This document shows positions 44,452 through 56,000 of a stretch of 64,000 nucleotides of DNA, piece by piece. The DNA is from Echinarachnius parma. Lineage: Eukaryota; Echinodermata; Echinoidea; Clypeasteroida; Echinarachniidae. Below the pieces are notes generated by a model. It made no database searches and was not told the origin of the DNA. It saw nothing but the letters and a program-made list of their open reading frames with translations. Numbering within the stretch: position 1 is the first letter of the stretch; every line of letters begins with the position of its first letter. Location: assembly GCA_037951105.1 (NCBI GenBank), contig JBAMJV010007947.1, positions 16,194-80,193 of the forward strand, in the 5' to 3' direction. The position numbers and the translations under genes were made by a program.

Positions 44452-45021
44452 TAAGCACGATGTAAATCAAATCGGGGAAATAGTGCACCATGGAATTGGT
44501 ACGTGGGGTAACGTTGAATATTATGCACTTTTTGAAATATCGCATTCATATGGTTTATCAAAAAATACATGCTGCATTACAAATTGTGTCTTTTCATATG
44601 CGTCAATTTATAAGCATCTTTAAGATGTATATTTAGTTTAGATCATGAGTGTTACGGTAATATTAGTTTATATATATTTTATCATTTAGCAAACAATGTT
44701 TATTAATAATAATAATTATCACTTTTAAAACTACATTTTTAAATACACGTAGATGAAAATTACACGTAGATGATTTGTTTGCATGTTCAATGATTATGTA
44801 TTCACTTATTTTTGCTTGTGGTAAATTAAATGCAAATTTCTCACGATAACCGGCTTATATTGAGTATTTTATTCTTATGAAATACAAATAATAATAATAA
44901 TAATCAACTTATTAAAATATGCGCGAATATTTTGTACAATTCATGTACATTTCCTATAAACTACTGTACAATAATTATACAATAATATAAAATTACTTAT
45001 ATACAAAATATTTAAATTCTT
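44452..45021. other. No supported gene
   Basis: AT-rich. It includes TTTGTACAATTCATGTACATTTCC at 44931, the inverse of segments in the 45411-45770 tandem repeat. Confidence 0.45.
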
Positions 45022-45203
45022 ATTGGCATATTACAAATGGTTATGTTTATGGATATTTCAGCCGTTTCTGAACCGATTTTGATCAAATAAAGTTTATTCT
45101 GACATTAAAATTGTATGCTCTTTCAAATTTGACACTCAGTTTTTCATTATCTCATAACAAATATTTTGTGTAGCGCCCTCTATACCAAAACTAAACTATC
45201 CCT
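45022..45203 (-). mobile_element. TTAA MITE family 1, partial minus-strand copy
   Basis: It contains GGTTATGTTTATGGATATTTC, TTGATCAAATAAAGTTTATTC and the end CCAAAACTAAACTATCCCT before TTAA (45204-45207). The other half is missing. Confidence 0.82.
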
Positions 45204-45410
45204 TTAAAAGGATCTAGTAACTTTGAATGAATCGACCAAAATCAATTGTATTTATAGTGGGGTTTTTTAGTCACACCTGGTTAATTTCCTCGTACTAATA
45301 GAGGTATGAAACCCGCTTTGGTTGTTTAAATATCTTTGGTTTTGGTACCATGACAATTATGCCAATCGGAATTTAAATATTTTGTATATACCGGTAAGTA
45401 ATTTTATATT

Positions 45411-45770
45411 ATTGTATAATTCTTGTACAGTAGTTTATAGGAAATGTACTACATGAATTGTACAAAAATTACATACAATTCTATGTGATAACTTGATCAG
45501 TTATTTAGTGCTGACATCCAAATAAAATAAAACTGTCTCATACATTTGTTATGAAATAAACCCTAAATAACAGATGGGTCTATTATTGTATAATTATTGT
45601 AACAGTAGTTTATAGGAAATGTACATGAATTGTACACAAATTACATACAATTCTATTAGATAACCCCTAACTTGATCAGTTATTTAGTGCTGATATCCAA
45701 ATAAAATAAAACTGTCTCATACATTTGTTACGAAATAAACCCTAAATAACAGATGGGTCTGTTATAATTT
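45411..45770. repeat. Two tandem copies of a ~178-bp unit
   Basis: GTAGTTTATAGGAAATGTAC, TTGATCAGTTATTTAGTGCTG and AACCCTAAATAACAGATGGG occur in both copies in the same order. The first part also occurs inverted near 44931-45000. Confidence 0.9.
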
Positions 45771-45772
45771 GG

Positions 45773-45882
45773 GTGGAGTTATAATTATTAGTTTGTAATG
45801 TAATGGTGCAGGTTTTGGTTACTAAAATTCAGTTTGACCAAAACTGTACTCTCTTTACCAAACTCGACTATCCCTAATTTAT
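45773..45882 (+). mobile_element. TTAA MITE family 1, 3' fragment
   Basis: GGTGGAGTTATAATTATTAG, GCAGGTTTTGGTTACTAAAA and AACTCGACTATCCCT match the right end of the family. TTAA has decayed to TAAT. Confidence 0.75.
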
Positions 45883-45953
45883 AGGATAAATTTACTACGG
45901 TATGAAACATTATACAGAATATATCGGTAAATCAACAGACGTAGCCGATATAG

Positions 45954-46095
45954 TTTGTTTGTTTGTTTCTTTATTTTATTTAATCACGGTATATACATGT
46001 ACAATAATAAAATGCCCGCTTTCAGCTACAAGCTGTTTTTCAGCAGGGCCGTGAAACAAAAGAATACAGAAATACATAAAATAATACAAAATATA
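45954..46095 (-). mobile_element. 5'-truncated LINE 3' end, minus strand
   Basis: The reverse complement reads GGCCCTGCTGAAAAACAGC...TTGTAGCTGAAAGCGGGC, a 3' UTR stem-loop, and then an AT-rich end with AATAAA and (CAAA)n. This is the type of tail seen on CR1/L2-group LINEs. No coding part remains. Confidence 0.65.
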
Positions 46096-46568
46096 CATTA
46101 TAAACAGGTTATTTAAAGGGCATCAAGCGTGGGGATGCTACATAGCGGGTCGCCATTTTGAACTGGGTTAGTTTGCGCGCACCACATGACACTGAGCTAA
46201 CGTGCATTACGCACCGTGCGCAACGCGTATGCAAGATGGCGCCGCGCATCTCATTTGACGAATCTGAACTACCTTTAAGAGAAAAAAAGAAGAAAAAAAA
46301 CGTATTTACAAAGATAGGGGTAATAATAATTTACAAATATTAATCAGAATGAACGAGGAAACCAAAACCAAATAGTGCGAAACGCATATACTCTCTCGCC
46401 AAAACTGATCGCTAATATAAGTTCGGCTAACTTCAGTTTCACCAGACTCTAAATTCTATAGTCTTTGGTTCTCCCACCTCTCTGGTTTTACCAATCTAAA
46501 GTGTGATTACTACGACGTCACGGAGTGGCGCTTGGCCCCTATAGTTTAGGTATATTGCATAAGATTGA

Positions 46569-47021
46569 AGGGGAAGGAAATCCCAGCCTTTTGACTTACT
46601 GGATGTGATGAGAACATAACTCCTGTCATTGCTAGTCACTTATTTCCTCTTGAATATTCCCGATTACAAAAATAATCAATATTGTATGGACCACTGTCGC
46701 CTGCTTTCAATGCCCACAGGAGGCGGCCATTTCTTTAATTTCTCGCGGTGAAATGACGTGACAGGCGGGGACAATGCGGATAACACAATAGCGTATCGTA
46801 ACCCGCTATTGTATTCTCCGCCTGCCACCTCATTTCACGATGAGAAGTTTTTAAAAAAATGGCCGCCTCCTGCGGGCATTGAAAGCAGACGACAGTGGTC
46901 CATACAATATTTATTATTTTTGTAATCGGGGAATATTCAAGAGGAAATAAGTGACTAGCAATGACTGGAGTTATGCTCTCATCACATCCAGTAAGTCAAA
47001 AGGCTAGTATTTCCTGCCCCT
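46569..47021. mobile_element. Hairpin MITE with ~215-bp arms, probably TTAA-flanked
   Basis: AGGGGAAGGAAATCCCAGCC at 46569 mirrors the end at 47021, which precedes TTAA (47022-47025); the left flank reads TTGA. Arms share CTTTTGACTTACTGGATGTG, CATTGCTAGTCACTTATTTCC and AATGGCCGCCTCC in mirror image around an axis near 46795. Its termini differ from families 1 and 2. Confidence 0.88.
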
Positions 47022-47025
47022 TTAA

Positions 47026-47697
47026 GGATCAATATGACGAGTGAAGATATCTTTCGTTCCCCATGTTGGGATGACTGGATTTGAATCGCGATCGTATCGC
47101 TAGTCGGTACGGGGTCGGGACAGTTAAGATGTAGTATTAGTAATTACTAATTTGTTTGCAACTTGTGCACGTAAGATAATGTATCATCGATCGAGGGTTG
47201 GTCTATCCACCGGATCCTTCGGTCCTTTCTTGGATCATCTACGCATATATTTAAGAGGTGGACAGTAAGTTAATTGACGGGTTTTGATGAATTCGGAGCA
47301 TGACTGTGTGATGCATGCGTTCGGCACTATGTATCCAGATTCACCTACGACCTTGTCATACTTCATCATCACGCGAAGCAGCAGCAGCAGCAGCTTTCCA
47401 GCACCACCACCAGCACCACCACAACCAGCAGAAAGAACATAGCACTTCTGGGTGTGAGATAAGTTTTGGTACACTTGGTCCACTTGTCCAATTATGTCAG
47501 CCTTGGGAATTCGAGGACTGGTAGTTACAATATGTACGGCGAGCGGAAAAGGGTCATCAGGCATCATAGTCTGCTAATCAGTTTACAGTTAGTATTTTAA
47601 TAATTTGTCTTGCATGTTTTTTATGATGTACATACGATATTGTTTTGTTGTTCATAAAATTCAACTTTACTATATATTTTATCATGTTTATCTACAG
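47026..47697. other. Region upstream of the Gly/Ser-rich exon; no firm exon
   Basis: It contains CAG/CAC trinucleotide runs near 47380-47430 that are open in several frames. An upstream exon of the following gene could lie here or further left, because the exon at 47698 enters mid-codon. None of the open frames ends in a donor with the required phase. TTTATCTACAG at 47687-47697 is the acceptor of the next exon. Confidence 0.45.
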
Positions 47698-49284
47698 ATG
47701 AATTTGGGCTGCTATTGAGTGGTATGGGCGATAACCTGGACCAGCCCTCTCCCGACATCTATATGGCAGAGTACGGTCTGTTCCCACAAAATGGTTGTCT
47801 CTATGACATGTATGAGGCAGAGAATAACAACCTCACAATGGCCGAGAATATGAAAAACTATTCTGGTGGGATAAACGACTATACTGGCGGGATGAACAAC
47901 TATACTGGCGAGTTCACCAACTATAGTGGCAGGAATAACAACTATCCTGGCAGGATCAACAACAACACTGGCAGGAATAATGACTATGCTGGCGTGATTG
48001 ACGACTTCGCGGGCGAGATTACTCCAAAACAGGGACGACACAACAGCACAAGACGTGTCGTGGAAGGAGACGGTGGTGACAGTGGTTACCGTGTTGCCGG
48101 TGGTGGTGGTGGTGATGGTGGTGGTGGTGTTGATGGTGATGGTGATGATGGTGGTGGTGGTGGTGGTGGTGGTGTTGATGGTGATGGTGATGGTGGTGGT
48201 GGTGGTGGTGGTGGTGATGTTGCTGGTGCCAAAAGTTATTGCATCGGTGGAGGCGATGATAGTGGCAGCGATAACGGTTGTGGTAGCGGTGGCAACGGTT
48301 TCTGTCACGACAGCCGTTCTAGTACAGGCATTGGTGGTAGGAGTGGTCGAAGTGATGGCAGCATCATTAGTAGTGGTGATATCGACATAAGCATCAGTGG
48401 TAGCGGGGATTGCAGTAGGAACAGAAGCAATAGCTGCTCTGCCGCTGCTAGTGTTATTTGTAGCAGCAGTGGCAGACATCATAGTGGCAACGGTGGTAGA
48501 AGTGGTAGCGCCAGTGATAGCGATTGTAGGAGTGGCCTCTTATGTGAAAGTGGTAGCGGTCGGAGCGTCGGTGGAAGCGAAATATGCAGCAGCCGTGGTA
48601 GATGTGGTAGCGACAAAAGCCACAATATGGGCAGCGGTGGTACAGATGGTAGCGACCGAAGCCACCAAATAGGAAGCAGTGATATAGGCGGTAGCGACAG
48701 AAGCCGCCAAAGTGGCGTCAGTGGTAGAGGTGGTAGCGACAAAAGCCACATTATGGGCAGCGGTGGTAGAGGTGATAGCGACCGAAGCCACCAAAGTGGC
48801 GACGGTGATATAGGCGGAAGAGACAGAAGCCGCCAAAGTGGCGACACTGGTAGAGGTGGTAGTGATAGAAGCCGCCGCCTTGGCAGCGGTGGTAGAGGTG
48901 GAAGCGACCGAAGCCACCAAAGTGGCGACGTTGATATAGGCGGAAGCGACAGAAGCCGTCAAAGTGGCGACACTGGTAGAGGTGGTAGTGATAGAAGCCG
49001 CCGCCTTGGCAGCGGTGGTAGAGGTGGAAGCGACAGAAGCCACCAAAGTGGCAACGGTGATATAGGCGGTAGCGACATAAGCCGACATAGTGGCAGCGGT
49101 GGAAGCGACAGAAGCCGACATAGTGGCAGCGGTGGTAGCGAACGAAACCACAATAGTGGCAGCGGTGGTAGAGGCGTTTGCGGCGATGATACCGTCAGAG
49201 TGGATGAAGTGACGCAGTGCATCGTCTGCGAAAGCCTACACTGGGATGGAGACGGACAAAAGATCAAGGATATTGAAGAGTTCG
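47698..49284 (+). CDS. Long Gly/Ser/Asp-rich exon of a multi-pass membrane protein gene
   Basis: Acceptor TTTATCTACAG precedes 47698 and donor GTAAGT follows 49284. The frame is open throughout, entering with two bases of a split codon and leaving after one base. The peptide starts EFGLLLSGMGDNLDQPSPD; the Met at 47725 could instead be the initiator. In order: an N-terminal stretch of 7-8 residue repeats rich in Asn, Tyr and Gly (NDYTGGMNNYTGEF), a Gly/Asp run encoded by GGT/GAT codons, a Ser/Gly/Cys-rich part, then a tandem 14-residue repeat (GGSDRSRQSGDTGR type) and a C-terminal end with CIVC followed by acidic residues (DGDGQKIKDIEEF). It appears non-membrane and largely disordered, preceding three hydrophobic exons. 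Many Asn-x-Thr/Ser sites would fit an extracellular location. I do not recognise the family. Confidence 0.7.
47849..48020 (+). repeat. Coding tandem repeat, 21-24 bp unit
   Basis: About seven imperfect units encode (N/D)-N-Y-(T/S/P)-G-x-x. The copies have diverged mainly at third positions and at one or two residues per unit, which suggests they are maintained as protein. Confidence 0.75.
48097..48230 (+). repeat. GGT/GAT coding microsatellite
   Basis: Runs of GGT with GAT and GTT encode poly-Gly with Asp and Val. The opposite strand and a second plus frame are also open here. Confidence 0.9.
48600..49172 (+). repeat. Coding minisatellite, 42-bp (14-residue) unit
   Basis: Units of the type GGSDRS(H/R)QSGD(G/T)(D/G)(I/R) repeat in tandem. 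Three unit types alternate (His-type, Arg-type, and an RRLGSG-type), giving a higher-order 126-bp period. All lengths are multiples of three, so the frame is kept. Confidence 0.92.
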
Positions 49285-50281
49285 GTAAGTTTAATAAAAA
49301 GGTATGGATGTCTAATTACAAGATAGAATCAGAAGTGATGCATGACAACCATCAACATGATCAATGTGATTGTTAAATTCTACTTGGTGAACTGGTTTAA
49401 CTGGTTACTGGTCTTTATTTAGTCTAGCCTAAGTTGATAAATTGAATAGGCCTATATATAGAATACCTGCCATTATGTCTGCTGAGCCCTTGAAACAGTT
49501 GTAGTGTTTGGGTCTCCTTTTTGTCGGTCTCGGGTCCCCTTTTTATCGGTCTCGACCATCTAAACCAGTGGTCGCGGACAACGTAATGTCTTGTTGACGA
49601 ACACCCCCCCCCCCCTGTTTACATAACTTAACCAGTGATCTCAGTCTTGGCCTTGAAAATGTCTGGCGATGGACATCCCCCCCCCCCCCCCCCCCCCCTC
49701 CTCTCGGTCTTGGCCACGTTCGGTCTCGGTCCCGTTTTTGTAAATCACGCACACCCTTGAACAAATCCTGGCTACGGGCCAGTGTTTTATGCCGCAAAGC
49801 AGCAAAGGTCTCCACGTTGGTGATTGGATCAAGATACAAAATCTAAAATACTGTTTATATTCTTCAAAAGTAAATATCGCCAAGACATTTTGTATTATTG
49901 TTATTAGGCCATGAGTCACATTTACTGGTACAAGTCGAATACTGTTATTTCCAGGGATATTTTACCTCCAGAATGGAATGTATAGTAAGCATTTAGTCCA
50001 ACGACTAGGTACCTTGATTTTAAAAAAGCGTGAAGGAAAAACAAAACTTCGGGGAACCCCGGTCCATGCACCCACAACAAAAAAGAAAAAAGAGACAAAC
50101 GAACGAACAAACAACCAAACAAACGAACAAACAAACAAACAACGATTTTTGTTTTATAATGCACCAGTCGTTTCATATCTGCAGTAGATTTTGTATAATG
50201 CAAAATTCGTAAAGATTACCACAGTTACTACCAATTTTAATAAGTGAATTACGAATTATTTCTTGTATTTCATTCATGCAG
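49285..50281. other. Intron between the Gly/Ser-rich exon and the first membrane exon
   Basis: It contains a dispersed repeat with C tracts (about 49500-49770), including GGTCTCG and GGCCTTGAAAATG words, and a CAAA/CGAA run at about 50095-50142. It ends with TTTCATTCATGCAG at 50281. Confidence 0.65.
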
Positions 50282-50406
50282 TTCCACGGCCAACATGGCG
50301 CGGGATCGGAACGATTACATCATTCGTAATGATGGTGGCGCTGATGTCGGTCACGTGCTACAACGCGTTTATCTACATCCGGTACCTATTCGGTCGAGAG
50401 GATGAG
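50282..50406 (+). CDS. Membrane-segment exon 2 of the multi-pass protein gene
   Basis: The acceptor ATTCATGCAG precedes it. The split codon from the previous exon (G plus TT) gives Val, after which the frame reads PRPTWRGIGTITSFVMM, then ALMSVTCYNAFIYIRYLFG and REDE. About 22 hydrophobic residues followed by Arg fit a transmembrane helix with a positive flank. The exon ends at GAG before GTTAAT, in phase 0, which matches the next exon. A second possible donor (GTAATC after 50417) would break the phase with the next exon. It is GC-richer than its flanks. Confidence 0.72.
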
Positions 50407-50716
50407 GTTAATATTACGTAATCTCCTCCTATTTTCCCCTCCTCTTGTGGATTTTGTTTTTCATGTCTTCTTTATTCTCCCCACCAATATGATTATTGTA
50501 GAACTTCATTCTAATGTGTGAAATTGATTTTGTGAATAACCACGAGAACAGGTTTTATTTCAAGCCTACATTAATACAGTATACATCTTGAAGGTTTGGC
50601 ATTCTCATGTGGGTCAAATTATCATCATGTTTTTAGTGCGAATTTTATTTACACACAATATACCCCAATACACAATCTATTAAAATAAATAGTAGTATTT
50701 TAGGAATCATTACATT
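50407..50716. other. 5' part of the large intron; no gene seen
   Basis: AT-rich intron sequence before the first nested transposon. Confidence 0.6.
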
Positions 50717-51174
50717 TTAAAGGGGTAGTACAGTTTTGGTAAGGCTGAGCTTTAGCAACCAAATCCTGCACAATTACATTAGAAACTATTAGTTATAACT
50801 CAACCATGCTCGAAAGGTATAGAAAATTACAAACGACTAAGTAAAAAGCCTTTTTTTTTTTTTCAATGATATTTATTTATATTCATTGCTCAAAACAAAA
50901 TAACAATAACAAACTAGAAGGCCGACAAAGTCAGCATACCCACGCCTCCCATTAGCCCTGTTCTACCCCTTCGTCGGCCTCAACCCTGTTTTGCTTACCG
51001 CAGGCTAACCAGCGCGTTTTAGGCACGATTTGGTGAAAATGCCTAGGCCAGGGTGTAGGCCGCTTGCTTGCGGCGCGGCAGCCCCATGGCGAGGCAGTGT
51101 ACAAAATTATTGACAACTAGAAGGCCGACAAAGTCAGCATACCCACGCCTCCCATTAGCCCTGTTCTACCCCCT

Positions 51175-53062
51175 TCACATTAGTGTCGGGTCAATAATAA
51201 TTATTAAATAAATAAATGTATTTTTCGGAAACTTACCAATTTCTTGGCGCTTCAAAGTTCAGATCAGCGTGTTGCAATTCAATTCCGTTCCGTATTAATT
51301 AACCCGGAATCGAAAGTACCGTACCATAACATATGGTACCGTGCGCGCGATCGCGATGCACACCTGGACTAAACTTGTTAGTTGCTGCTCGATTGGATTC
51401 AGCGAGGTTACCGTACCGCGCCTATAACGTGCAGATATTATTTAGGCACACACGTGCATTAAATACATACTCAAACTTCAAGGTTCCACAGAATTTGCAG
51501 GGGTCAACCAATCATCACCAAAATCTAATCGATTCTTCCATGTCACTATCCAAACATTCCCTGAAAATTTGGTGCAAATCCGTTCACCCGTTCTCTAGTT
51601 ATCTTGTACACAAACAAACAAACAAACAAAAAAAACAAAAAAAAAACAGACAAACAAACAAACATACGGAACCCTTTACATAACCCCCTGCCGATTTCAT
51701 CGGCGTGGGTAATGAGACTGCACACTGTTTTACTTTTGTATAATCAATCCATTTTCCCCTATTTTCCTGATTCTAACCAGTCTAGATGTATTCAATATGT
51801 AAAAATGAACATCTGTTCATCTTCACATTAGTGTCGGGTCAATAATAATTATTAAATAAATAAATGTATTTTTCGGAAACTTACCAATTTCTTGGCGCTT
51901 CAAAGTTCAGATCAGCGTGTTGCAATTCAATTCCGTTCCGTATTAATTAACCCGGAATCGAAAGTACCGTACCATAACATATGGTACCGTGCGCGCGATC
52001 GCGATGCACACCTGGACTAAACTTGTTAGTTGCTGCTCGATTGGATTCAGCGAGGTTACCGTACCGCGCCTATAACGTGCAGATATTATTTAGGCACACA
52101 CGTGCATTAAATACATACTCAAACTTCAAGGTTCCACAGAATTTGCAGGGGTCAACCAATCATCACCAAAATCTAATCGATTCTTCCATGTCACTATCCA
52201 AACATTCCCTGAAAATTTGGTGCAAATCCGTTCACCCGTTCTCTAGTTATCTTGTACACAAACAAACAAACAAACAAAAAAAACAAAAAAAAAACAGACA
52301 AACAAACAAACATACGGAACCCTTTACATAACCCCCTGCCGATTTCATCGGCGTGGGTAATGAGACTGCACACTGTTTTACTTTTGTATAATCAATCCAT
52401 TTTCCCCTATTTTCCTGATTCTAACCAGTCTAGATGTATTCAATATGTAAAAATGAACATCTGTTCATCTTCACATTAGTGTCGGGTCAATAATAATTAT
52501 TAAATAAATAAATGTATTTTTCGGAAACTTACCAATTTCTTGGCGCTTCAAAGTTCAGATCAGCGTGTTGCAATTCAATTCCGTTCCGTATTAATTAACC
52601 CGGAATCGAAAGTACCGTACCATAACATATGGTACCGTGCGCGCGATCGCGATGCACACCTGGACTAAACTTGTTAGTTGCTGCTCGATTGGATTCAGCG
52701 AGGTTACCGTACCGCGCCTATAACGTGCAGATATTATTTAGGCACACACGTGCATTAAATACATACTCAAACTTCAAGGTTCCACAGAATTTGCAGGGGT
52801 CAACCAATCATCACCAAAATCTAATCGATTCTTCCATGTCACTATCCAAACATTCCCTGAAAATTTGGTGCAAATCCGTTCACCCGTTCTCTAGTTATCT
52901 TGTACACAAACAAAAAAAAAAAAACAAAAAAAAAACAGACAAACAAACAAACAAACAAACAAACAAACAAACAGACAAACAAACAAACAAACAAACAAAC
53001 AAACAAACAAACAAACATACGGAACCCTTTACATAACCCCCTGCCGATTTCATCGGCGTGGG
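51175..53062. repeat. 648-bp tandem repeat, three copies
   Basis: CTTCACATTAGTGTCGGGTC starts at about 51175, 51823 and 52471. The three units are near-identical, except that the third has an expanded (CAAA)n tract. A fourth such unit occurs at about 55222. Each unit carries a 116-135 codon open frame (for example from 51333, with an internal VPCARSRCTPGLNLLVAAR), which is repeated with the DNA and shows no protein family. Confidence 0.93.
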
Positions 53063-56000
53063 TAACAATAAGAGAAATCAGTACATAATATAACTAGAAG
53101 GCCGACAAAGTCAGCATACCCACGCCTCCCATTAGCCCTGTTCTACCCCTTCGTCGGCCTCAACCCTGTTTTGCTTACCGATGCATCCTAAAAACATAGT
53201 TTATGTGCACGCTGGAAAACCTATGGGCGCTGCCATGTACGGTACGCGACCGGCCTTTCCCGTAACATTTTTCTTGATTTTTCTGTCGAGTTGTCTTATT
53301 GGCTTACTGAGACATCTCTCTGATTCTTTATCCAATCAGAATAGTTATAAGATGTTTTAACAAAAACGGCTACGATCAGCTGATCGTCAGCTTTCAAATG
53401 ATATACATATCAATGGACAAATTTTTTTTGTTCAAGACTTTAGTAGGCCGCGAAGATTGGGTGAAAATGCAAGTAAAAAGAGCCAAATTTCAAGGTTATT
53501 TTCAAATTTAAATATTCAAATTTCTAGAGTTTTTACATAAATAAGGTTTTCATGGAAGTAATGTTCTTTGTTTATATTTTCATCATCATATTGACAGTTG
53601 CAACTCTTAAATGTCAGTTTTTAAGCTACAACTTTCTGAAGTTAGGAGAAAAATATCAAATTTTCGAAAAATTCGGACAGCCGCATTTTTATTGCACTTT
53701 ATATCGACCGTGGAAGGAAATACGGACATACACGATGTGTTTTAGGAAAATTAGATATGTATTTATAAATAATTCACAAACAACTTGTCGTTATTTTGTT
53801 TTATTTTCTAGATATAAAATTAACAATTCACTCTAAAAGCAGCTGAAGCAACATTCGTGCGCGACTCCATTGGGAGTTTAGCCATGTCTATCGGCGTGGC
53901 TATCCTTCGCCATTACATGTTACGCAAATTCCAGCATGAATCTAAACCAATGAGTGCGCGGAACTCACTCACGCCGTCACAGAGTTATGAGCAACAAACT
54001 CGGTAATTTATTTATTATCTGATTATGAAATTACATTTAAACTAGTGAAATCGATGTCAGATTTACTATTTAATCCAGGTAAGATGTTTTATCTAATTTA
54101 TTTCATTTTAAAAGCTGTTATTTCGTGTTATTCGAAAAGTTCGACGGTAAATCAATGACGAGGGGCAAAGCACGTGAAATTATTCAGACCGCCGTAAGCA
54201 GCTGGATAGCGATGCCGACGCGCTCGGGTATGGTCTTACGCGCAGAACCGTATGATTTGTTGTTCATGAGATTTACGGCTAACAATTTTTCTGAGGAATT
54301 TAGCTAAAAACTGACCATTTAAGAGTTGTAACACCCATCAATGAAATCAAGAACAGGTCCCAAATATTACATTTATGACACTCGCTTTGTCGGGAAAACT
54401 CTAGGTTTTTCAATATTTCGTCTTAAAAATAGGCTTTTAATTCATCCGTGAAAGCCTTTTTGTCATATTTAACCCCTTTTTAAATGTCTTATATAAATGT
54501 GAATATTCAGTTAAATTGAATACAAACATATCGATAAGAAAGAGTAGGATAAGAAGTTTGTTGTAAAATGATCCATATTTCTTCCACAATGCTGAATTTC
54601 TAAATAAAAGAGAAATTATGAAAGCTAGATTGAGTTCCGAGTTCAAATTGACGCAACGTTAAGCGGTACGATTGCTCGCAGAGTTTACACTAGATCATTG
54701 CACGCGCAACGCCGGAAATGCGCGACGCTGATTGGTGCCAGCAAACACTGTTGTGTCATTGGGGTATCATGGCAGCGAGCATAGAACTTCCATACGTTGT
54801 GTACAACGTGCACATACGTGCTATAACGTGCAGATATTATTTAGGCACACACGTGCATTAAATACATACTCAAACTTCAAGGTTCCACAGAATTTGCAGG
54901 GGTCAACCAATCATCACCAAAATCTAATCGATTCTTCCATGTCACTATCCAAACATTCCCTGAAAATTTGGTGCAAATCCGTTCACCCGTTCTCTAGTTA
55001 TCTTGTACACAAACAAACAAACAAACAAAAAAAACAAAAAAAAAACAGACAAACAAACAAACATACGGAACCCTTTACATAACCCCCTGCCGATTTCATC
55101 GGCGTGGGTAATGAGACTGCACACTGTTTTACTTTTGTATAATCAATCCATTTTCCCCTATTTTCCTGATTCTAACCAGTCTAGATGTATTCAATATGTA
55201 AAAATGAACATCTGTTCATCTTCACATTAGTGTCGGGTCAATAATAATTATTAAATAAATAAATGTATTTTTCGGAAACTTACCAATTTCTTGGCGCTTC
55301 AAAGTTCAGATCAGCGTGTTGCAATTCAATTCCGTTCCGTATTAATTAACCCGGAATCGAAAGTACCGTACCATAACATATGGTACCGTGCGCGCGATCG
55401 CGATGCACACCTGGACTAAACTTGTTAGTTGCTGCTCGATTGGATTCAGCGAGGTTACCGTACCGCGCCTATAACGTGCAGATATTATTTAGGCACACAC
55501 GTGCATTAAATACATACTCAAACTTCAAGGTTCCACAGAATTTGCAGGGGTCAACCAATCATCACCAAAATCTAATCGATTCTTCCATGTCACTATCCAA
55601 ACATTCCCTGAAAATTTGGTGCAAATCCGTTCACCCGTTCTCTAGTTATCTTGTACACAAACAAAAAAAAAAAAACAAAAAAAAAACAGACAAACAAACA
55701 AACAAACAAACAAACAAACAAACAGACAAACAAACAAACAAACAAACAAACAAACAAACAAACAAACATACGGAACCCTTTACATAACCCCCTGCCGATT
55801 TCATCGGCGTGGGTAACAATAAGAGAAATCAGTACATAATATAACTAGAAGGCCGACAAAGTCAGCATACCCACGCCTCCCATTAGCCCTGTTCTACCCC
55901 TTCGTCGGCCTCAACCCTGTTTTGCTTACCGATGCATCCTAAAAACATAGTTTATGTGCACGCTGGAAAACCTATGGGCGCTGCCATGTACGGTACGCGA

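Noticed and set aside
47315-47524. Upstream exon with poly-Ala/His/Gln tract
   Set aside because: The only nearby donor gives a phase that creates a stop with the 47698 exon; CAG/CAC repeats make several frames open.
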